Part shown: positions 58,897 through 64,000 of the stretch, in pieces
Numbering within the stretch: position 1 is the first letter of the stretch
How the letters are laid out: every line of letters begins with the position of its first letter
Source of the DNA: Blautia sp.
GTDB lineage: Bacteria > Bacillota > Clostridia > Lachnospirales > Lachnospiraceae
NCBI GenBank assembly: GCA_017515325.1
Contig: JAFWGA010000057.1
Coordinates: 62,001 to 126,000, forward strand
Reading direction: 5' to 3'
DNA: 64,000 nucleotides
The notes under the pieces: generated by a model
Databases searched by the model: none
Seen by the model: only the letters and a program-made list of their open reading frames with translations
Told to the model about the DNA's origin: nothing
Translations under genes and position numbers: made by a program

Positions 58897-60087
58897 CTAC
58901 AAAAGCTCCCGGAGCGCGTCAAGCAGACGCCAGGCCGCTTCCTCCTTGCTCATGAGCGGAAGACTTTGATCTCTGTCCTTCGTGATCAGAGTCAAAACAT
59001 TGGTGTCCCCCGCAAAACCCGCCCCTTCTACTTTCAGGTTATTGGCGGCTATCATATCCAGGTTTTTGGATTCAAGCTTCTTCCGGGAATTGACCAGCAG
59101 ATCCTTTGTCTCCATGGAAAAGCCGCACAGAATCTGTCCCGGCTTTTTGTGTTCTCCCAGATACTTCAGGATATCGTCTGTCGCCTCCAAAGTCAGGGTA
59201 AGGCCGGCCCCCTTCTTTTTGATCTTGTCTGTCGCCTGGCTCTCGGGACGAAAATCCGCCACAGCCGCTGCCTTGATGATGATGTCAGCTTCCTCCTGCC
59301 TTTGCGTAACCGCGTCGAACATCTCGCGGGCTGTCGTCACCCGAACCACATTGACAAAGGCAGGGGGAACGATACTGACCGGCCCGCTCACCAAGGTCAC
59401 GTCTGCCCCCCTTAGCATGGCAGCATGAGCAATGGCATATCCCATTTTCCCGGAGGAATGATTGGTGATGTAGCGAACCGGATCGATGCTTTCCTGCGTC
59501 GGACCGGCAGTGACCAAAAGACGTTTCCCCTTCAGATCCTTGGGTCCTGCCAGCTCACGTTCCAGCCACCGGAACAGTTCTTCGGGCTCCGGCATTTTCC
59601 CGGGTCCGATGTCCCTGCAGGCCAGATATCCCACACGGGGAGCGATAATCCGGTAACCCCTGGCTTCAAGCCTTTTCAGATTGTCCTGAACTACCGGGTT
59701 CTCATACATTCGGGTATTCATGGCAGGTGAGACCAGAATGGGACAAGTGCAGGCCAAGGCCGTTGTCGTCAGCATATCGTCGGCAATCCCATAGGAGAGC
59801 TTTCCGATCACATTGGCTGTCGCCGGCGCAATCATGAGCACAGACGCCTTTTTCGCCAGCGAGATGTGGCCGACCTCAAATTCAAAATTCCTGTCAAAGG
59901 TATCCGATATACACTTATTGCCCGTCAAGGTCTCAAAGGTGATGGGATGGATGAAGTTCATGGCATTTTTTGTCATGAGAACATGGACTTCCGCGCCCTG
60001 CTTTACCAGCATACTGGCAAGTGATGCCGTCTTATAGGCTGCTATGCTGCCGGTTACTCCAAGGATAATTGTTTTTCCCTTAAACAT
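58897..60087 (-). CDS. coaBC: Phosphopantothenoylcysteine decarboxylase/synthetase CoaBC
   Basis: A 396-residue bifunctional enzyme. The N-terminal flavoprotein CoaC (LGVTGSIAAYKTASLA, the PAMNTRMYENP motif, the Cys in LACRDIGPGKMPEPEEL) is followed by the CoaB synthetase (LVTAGPTQESIDPVRYITNHSSGKMGYAIA, DKIKKKG). Both parts are complete. Start ATG 60087; the frame to 60150 is discarded. Followed by panT and coaX. Confidence 0.96.
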   Translation of the reverse strand: MFKGKTIILGVTGSIAAYKTASLASMLVKQGAEVHVLMTKNAMNFIHPITFETLTGNKCISDTFDRNFEFEVGHISLAKKASVLMIAPATANVIGKLSYGIADDMLTTTALACTCPILVSPAMNTRMYENPVVQDNLKRLEARGYRIIAPRVGYLACRDIGPGKMPEPEELFRWLERELAGPKDLKGKRLLVTAGPTQESIDPVRYITNHSSGKMGYAIAHAAMLRGADVTLVSGPVSIVPPAFVNVVRVTTAREMFDAVTQRQEEADIIIKAAAVADFRPESQATDKIKKKGAGLTLTLEATDDILKYLGEHKKPGQILCGFSMETKDLLVNSRKKLESKNLDMIAANNLKVEGAGFAGDTNVLTLITKDRDQSLPLMSKEEAAWRLLDALRELL

Positions 60088-60100
60088 CTGTTTGGCTTTC

Positions 60101-60850
60101 TTAATCCAGGATAAGGATACTGTCGATGATGGGCTGCTTCTCGCGCTCAATTGTCCCGTTCTGGTCTATGGGTGCAGCATCGGCAGCAATCTTGTCAACG
60201 ACATCCATACCTGCCGTTACATGGCCAAAGGCAGCATATTCCCCGTCCAGATAGGAAGCATCCGCATGCATGATAAAGAACTGGCTGCTGGCGCTGTCAG
60301 GATCTTTGCTTCTTGCCATAGAGATCACGCCTCTTTCATGGGAAATATTGTTCTCATGCCCATTGCTGGCAAATTCGCCCGTAATATTCTCCTCGGCGCC
60401 TCCGGTACCGTTTCCGTTGGGGTCTCCCCCCTGAATCATGAAACCGGAGATGATCCGGTGGAAGGTCAGGCCGTCATAAAAATGATCCTGGGCAAGCTTG
60501 ACAAAGTTCGTCACCGTGATCGGAGCGGTGTCGGCATCCAGCTCCAGGTCGATGGTACCGTAGTCCGCCACATTGATCTGGGCATGATGGATACCGGTAA
60601 GCTCACCGGACGACAGATCAAGGCTTTGTGCGGCAGCCTCTTCATCCCCAGCCACAAAAATGTCTGTCTGGTCAGAGGCTTCCGTCTCATTGTCTCCACC
60701 GGTAAAGAGATCGGCATTTTCCTCTGCCGTTTCCGTCTGAGTCTCCTCCTTGACCGGCTCCCGATCCGGCTTGGAATCGGCGCAGCCTGCCAGCACAAAG
60801 GTCAATACCAAAACACAGGACAAAACAGCGATCAGTTTTCTCAACTTCAA
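60101..60850 (-). CDS. Lipoprotein cyclophilin-type peptidyl-prolyl isomerase
   Basis: A 249-residue exported cyclophilin that helps fold secreted proteins. It has a lipoprotein signal (LAVLSCVLVLTFVLAGC-like, lipobox LAGC), an acidic Thr/Glu-rich linker of about 75 residues and the catalytic domain with FHRIISGFMIQGGDPNGNGTGG, SMARSKDPDSASSQFFIM and FGHVTAGMDVVDKI. I choose the TTG at 60850, eight bases after GGAGG, giving MKLRKLIAVLSC; the frame to 60949 has no signal logic. It lies 13 bases from coaBC. Confidence 0.9.
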   Translation of the reverse strand: MKLRKLIAVLSCVLVLTFVLAGCADSKPDREPVKEETQTETAEENADLFTGGDNETEASDQTDIFVAGDEEAAAQSLDLSSGELTGIHHAQINVADYGTIDLELDADTAPITVTNFVKLAQDHFYDGLTFHRIISGFMIQGGDPNGNGTGGAEENITGEFASNGHENNISHERGVISMARSKDPDSASSQFFIMHADASYLDGEYAAFGHVTAGMDVVDKIAADAAPIDQNGTIEREKQPIIDSILILD

Positions 60851-60985
60851 GTGATTTTCCTCCTTTAACATAATAAAAAAGCACGATAAAATACAATAAC
60901 TCAGCGCCATGCGCCTCGTAATCAGAACAGAAAGCACAGCCCCTGTCATCCGGCAGGAGCACGCCTCACAGTTACAGGCCGACAG

Positions 60986-61567
60986 TTACAGAAAGCTCTC
61001 GATCAGTTTCCATATTTCATCCCTTCCCTGCTTTGTCTGGGCAGAAAAAGAGATCAAAATATCCTCCGGCTGCATCCCCAGCCCGGTGCGCAGAAGGGAA
61101 AGAGCCTTCGAGACCTGGCTGCGTTTGAGCTTGTCCAGCTTCGTTGCAATGATGACCGGGCGGAACCCCTTCTGAATAATCCAGTCGTACATCAGTCTGT
61201 CATTTTCTCCCGGCTCATGCCGGATATCGACAAGCAGAAATACGACCTTCAACTGTTGGGATGAAAGCAGATACCTCTCGATCATCTTTCCCCATTTTTC
61301 CTTTTCGGACTGAGGAACCTTGGCATAGCCATATCCTGGCAAATCCACCAGATACAGCTCTTCATTGATATGGTAGTAATTAATGGTCTGAGTCTTGCCG
61401 GGCTGGGAACTGGTCCTGGCGAGAGACTTCCGGTTCATCAGAGCATTGATCAAAGAAGATTTCCCCACGTTGGACTTTCCGGCAAAAGCAATCTCCGGCT
61501 GTGCCGTCTGCGGCAGCCGGCTGGTAACCCCGCACACAATGTCAAGACTGGCCTGTCTGATGACCAT
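60986..61567 (-). CDS. ysxC: Ribosome biogenesis GTPase YsxC/EngB
   Basis: A 193-residue GTPase for assembly of the large ribosomal subunit. G1 [16 protein letters not shown], a switch [12 protein letters not shown]3 [12 protein letters not shown]4 IATKLDKL and G5 ISFSAQTK are in order. Start ATG 61567. Directly after lon, with 15 bases between, the usual Firmicute pairing. Confidence 0.97.
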   Translation of the reverse strand: MVIRQASLDIVCGVTSRLPQTAQPEIAFAGKSNVGKSSLINALMNRKSLARTSSQPGKTQTINYYHINEELYLVDLPGYGYAKVPQSEKEKWGKMIERYLLSSQQLKVVFLLVDIRHEPGENDRLMYDWIIQKGFRPVIIATKLDKLKRSQVSKALSLLRTGLGMQPEDILISFSAQTKQGRDEIWKLIESFL

Positions 61568-61582
61568 CCGTTCTTCCTCCTC

Positions 61583-63898
61583 TTATGAAACCAAAGCCCT
61601 GGCCAGAACCTCCTCCATCGAAGAGACAAAACGGATATCCAGGTCTGCGATAATCTCCTGCTCCATTTCATCGATATCCGGCTTATTCTCCTTGGGGATG
61701 AGAACCTCCTTCAGCTTTGCGTACCTGGCCGCCAGAAGTTTTTCCTTTAACCCTCCGATCGGAAGCACCCTTCCCCGGAGAGTGATCTCTCCTGTCATAG
61801 CCAGGTCCGCCCGTACCGGTTTTTTAATGATGGCCGAAAGCATAGCCGTAGCCATGGTAATCCCTGCAGAAGGGCCGTCTTTTGGAACTGCTCCCTCCGG
61901 AATATGGATATGAATATCATTCTCCCGGAAAAAATCCTGATTCACACCGTACCTGTCAGATACAGAACGAATATAGGATATCCCCGTCTTGGCCGATTCC
62001 TTCATGACATCCCCCAGGCGCCCTGTCATCTGGATCTCGCCCTTGCCTGGCATAACGTTGACCTCGATCTCCAGTGTGTCACCTCCGACCTGGGTCCAGG
62101 CCAACCCTCTGGCAATGCCTATCTCGTCCTTTTTGTTTGCCATCAGATAATTATAACGCATTTTTCCCAGATAATCGGTAATATTCCTTGACGTTACCTT
62201 TACCTTTTCCTCCCCGTCCTCCAGAACCAGACGAGCTGTCTTTCGGCAGAGTCTGCCGATCATCCGCTCCAGGTTTCTCACCCCTGCTTCCTTGGTATAA
62301 TTGTTGATAATCTTTCTCACAGCAGAGTCGTGGATGGTGAGCATGGAAGCCTCAATTCCGTTTTCCTTCATCTGTTTTGGAATCAGATGCTCCCTGGCGA
62401 TGTGCAGCTTTTCATTCTCTGAATATCCGGGGATCTCCAATACCTCCATGCGGTCCAGGAGGGGTCTTGGTATTCCCTGGATGTCATTTGCTGTGGCGAT
62501 AAATAGAACGTCAGACAGATCCTGAGGAATCTCCACGTAGTGGTCACTGAAATGACTGTTCTGCTCCGGGTCAAGAACCTCAAGGAGTGCCGAAGAAACA
62601 TCACCCTTATAGTCGCTGCCTGTCTTATCGATCTCATCGAGGAGCATCAGAGGATTGGAAACGCCCGCCTGTCTGAGTGCTGTAGTCAGATCCCCCGGCA
62701 GTGCGCCTACATAGGTCCTCCTGTGTCCGCGGATCTGTGCTTCATCCCTTACTCCTCCCAGGCATATCCTGACATATTTTTTATCCAGGGCTTCTGCGAC
62801 AGATTTCGCGATAGAAGTTTTTCCTGTTCCCGGCGGCCCAACAAGACACAGGATAGGGCTTTTCCCATGTTGAGTCAGATGTCGTACGGCAAGGAACTCC
62901 ATAATCCGCTCCTTGACATCCTTTAATCCGTAATGCCCCTTTTGCAGGATAGTCCATGCACGCTTCAGGTCCTGGGAATCCTCGGATTTTTTGTCCCAGG
63001 GCAGTTCAAATATCGTCTCCAGGTAGGCTCTCTGGATCGTGCTTTCCGCGGAACTGACATTCATTCTCTTGAAACGGTCGATTTCTCTGGAGATTTTTTC
63101 CTTGACAGAAAGGGAGGCATTAAGAGAGGCAAGCTTCTCTCGGAAATCCTCGGCGTCGTCACCGATATTGTCCTCCCCAAGCTCCTCCCGTATCACCTTA
63201 AGCTGCTCTCTCAGAATATATTCTCTCTGATTTTTGTCAACCTTTATTTTGACCTTGGCCTGCAGTTCCCGGTGAACCTTCAGGACAGCAATCTCATTGG
63301 AGAGAATGGCACCGAGAACCTCATATTGTTCCTCTAAAGAGATTGCCTCCAGAAGTCTCTGACGGCGCTGCCAGGGCATAGGCATATGGACACCGATCTG
63401 CTCGATCAAACGATCGGCCTTTGTCTCTGAAGCGATCTGGCGGGCCAATTCCCTCCCTATCTTTCCGCCGCAGGCAACATACTCGCCGAAAAGCTCACTG
63501 ATTCCACGGAACATTGCCTCCTCCATTGTCGGGTCTGTCGCTGTCTCTTCAGAATCCAGCAGCTCTATGCGGGCACTAAGATAAGGGGTTTCCATAACAA
63601 GATCCATCAGCTCAGCTCTTTGCCTTCCTTCCGCCAGAACACGCTCCATATCCTGGGAAAGCTTTGCCACCTGACGTATCACCACAAGGGTTCCAACCTG
63701 ATACAGATCCGAAAAGCCGGGATCCTCCGTGTCCATATTTCTCTGCGTGATGACAAACAAAGTGTGATCCTTCAGCAAAGCATTTTCCACCGCCTGTTTT
63801 GATTTTGCCCTGCTGATATCAAAATGGACAACCATCCCAGGAAGAATGGTTGTCCCTCTGAGGGCGACAGTCGGCATTATCATGATCTGATTATCCAT
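61583..63898 (-). CDS. lon: ATP-dependent protease Lon
   Basis: A 771-residue AAA+ serine protease removing misfolded and regulatory proteins. The N-terminal substrate domain ([18 protein letters not shown]) is followed by a helical linker, Walker [16 protein letters not shown], Walker [10 protein letters not shown], and the protease domain with the Ser in [12 protein letters not shown] and the Lys in [10 protein letters not shown]. Complete. Start ATG 63898 with AGGAG five bases upstream. The last 102 bases of the window (63899-64000) hold no recognised gene. Confidence 0.98.
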   Translation of the reverse strand: MDNQIMIMPTVALRGTTILPGMVVHFDISRAKSKQAVENALLKDHTLFVITQRNMDTEDPGFSDLYQVGTLVVIRQVAKLSQDMERVLAEGRQRAELMDLVMETPYLSARIELLDSEETATDPTMEEAMFRGISELFGEYVACGGKIGRELARQIASETKADRLIEQIGVHMPMPWQRRQRLLEAISLEEQYEVLGAILSNEIAVLKVHRELQAKVKIKVDKNQREYILREQLKVIREELGEDNIGDDAEDFREKLASLNASLSVKEKISREIDRFKRMNVSSAESTIQRAYLETIFELPWDKKSEDSQDLKRAWTILQKGHYGLKDVKERIMEFLAVRHLTQHGKSPILCLVGPPGTGKTSIAKSVAEALDKKYVRICLGGVRDEAQIRGHRRTYVGALPGDLTTALRQAGVSNPLMLLDEIDKTGSDYKGDVSSALLEVLDPEQNSHFSDHYVEIPQDLSDVLFIATANDIQGIPRPLLDRMEVLEIPGYSENEKLHIAREHLIPKQMKENGIEASMLTIHDSAVRKIINNYTKEAGVRNLERMIGRLCRKTARLVLEDGEEKVKVTSRNITDYLGKMRYNYLMANKKDEIGIARGLAWTQVGGDTLEIEVNVMPGKGEIQMTGRLGDVMKESAKTGISYIRSVSDRYGVNQDFFRENDIHIHIPEGAVPKDGPSAGITMATAMLSAIIKKPVRADLAMTGEITLRGRVLPIGGLKEKLLAARYAKLKEVLIPKENKPDIDEMEQEIIADLDIRFVSSMEEVLARALVS

Positions 63899-64000
63899 GC
63901 AAACTCCTGTCCTTTATTCGGAACAACGTATGGAAACAACTATCTGTCCCGGCCAGCCACTGTTCAGGCTGTCTCTGTATTCCCTTTTTTGCGAACCCTG

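Noticed and set aside
57398-64000. Cobalamin riboswitch ahead of the cob series
   Set aside because: GCCACTG-like pieces occur (for example near 63955) but without the rest of the B12-box context; no gene layout supports it.

Overview
The window looks like chromosomal DNA from a spore-forming, Gram-positive anaerobe of the Clostridia, most likely a Lachnospiraceae member. The reasons are the rpmB / Asp23 / FakA / RecG block, a GerW-family sporulation protein, RemA, ScpA/ScpB, FakA, ZapA, an anaerobic (cbi-type) cobalamin pathway, a Na+-pumping biotin decarboxylase set, strong AGGAGG Shine-Dalgarno sites, and frequent TTG/GTG starts placed correctly behind those sites. No rRNA, integrase, transposase, phage gene or CRISPR array was seen. 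Almost every gene is on the minus strand; only rpmB, an AraC regulator and a three-gene signalling block (GGDEF protein, regulator, kinase) are on the plus strand.

Layout. 1-3.5 kb: recG (cut by the window edge), fakA and an Asp23 protein, divergent from rpmB. 3.9-11 kb: gerW, DUF2953, a NUDIX enzyme, a class B penicillin-binding protein with its FtsW/RodA partner, and a U32-family protein. 11.2-17 kb: zapA, ruvB, ruvA, a secreted acidic protein, then rpsA-ispH-cmk. 17.2-24.3 kb: an HI0933-type flavoprotein and a five-gene biotin-dependent, Na+-translocating carboxyltransferase/decarboxylase operon. 24.4-34.4 kb: scpB-scpA, a phosphoesterase, cardiolipin synthase, rpsU, alaS and tyrS with a long leader, a half-length DapF-like protein, and an AraC regulator. 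34.5-38.9 kb: pgsA, rimO, rpoZ, gmk, remA, yicC and tRNA-Leu(CAA). 39-42.3 kb: the plus-strand signalling block. 42.3-57.4 kb: a long co-oriented series hemL-hemB-precorrin-2 dehydrogenase-cbiC-cobQ-cobD-cbiB-cbiA-cbiJ/E/T-cbiH-cbiG-cbiF-cbiD (written in map order, transcribed from cbiD downward). 57.4-63.9 kb: coaX, a PanT-like ECF component, coaBC, a lipoprotein peptidyl-prolyl isomerase, ysxC and lon.

How it fits together. The cob block makes tetrapyrrole precursor (HemL, HemB) and carries the anaerobic corrin-ring steps through ring contraction, methylation, amidation and aminopropanol attachment. HemA, HemC, CobA/HemD, CbiL and the cobalt chelatase are missing here. The coaX-panT-coaBC genes form a coenzyme A supply unit directly upstream and overlapping cbiD. 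The biotin operon combines two different carboxyltransferases with one biotin carrier and one Na+ pump, which suggests a methylmalonyl-CoA/oxaloacetate energy module.

Most unusual points: a roughly 218-residue charged insert in CbiB; a single-chain CbiJ-CbiE-CbiT protein; the two-carboxyltransferase Na+ pump operon; a DapF-like half protein without the catalytic cysteine region; an HTH-first response regulator; acidic Tyr-rich segments in two adjacent genes (rpsA and a secreted protein); and several families of short palindromic repeats dispersed between genes.
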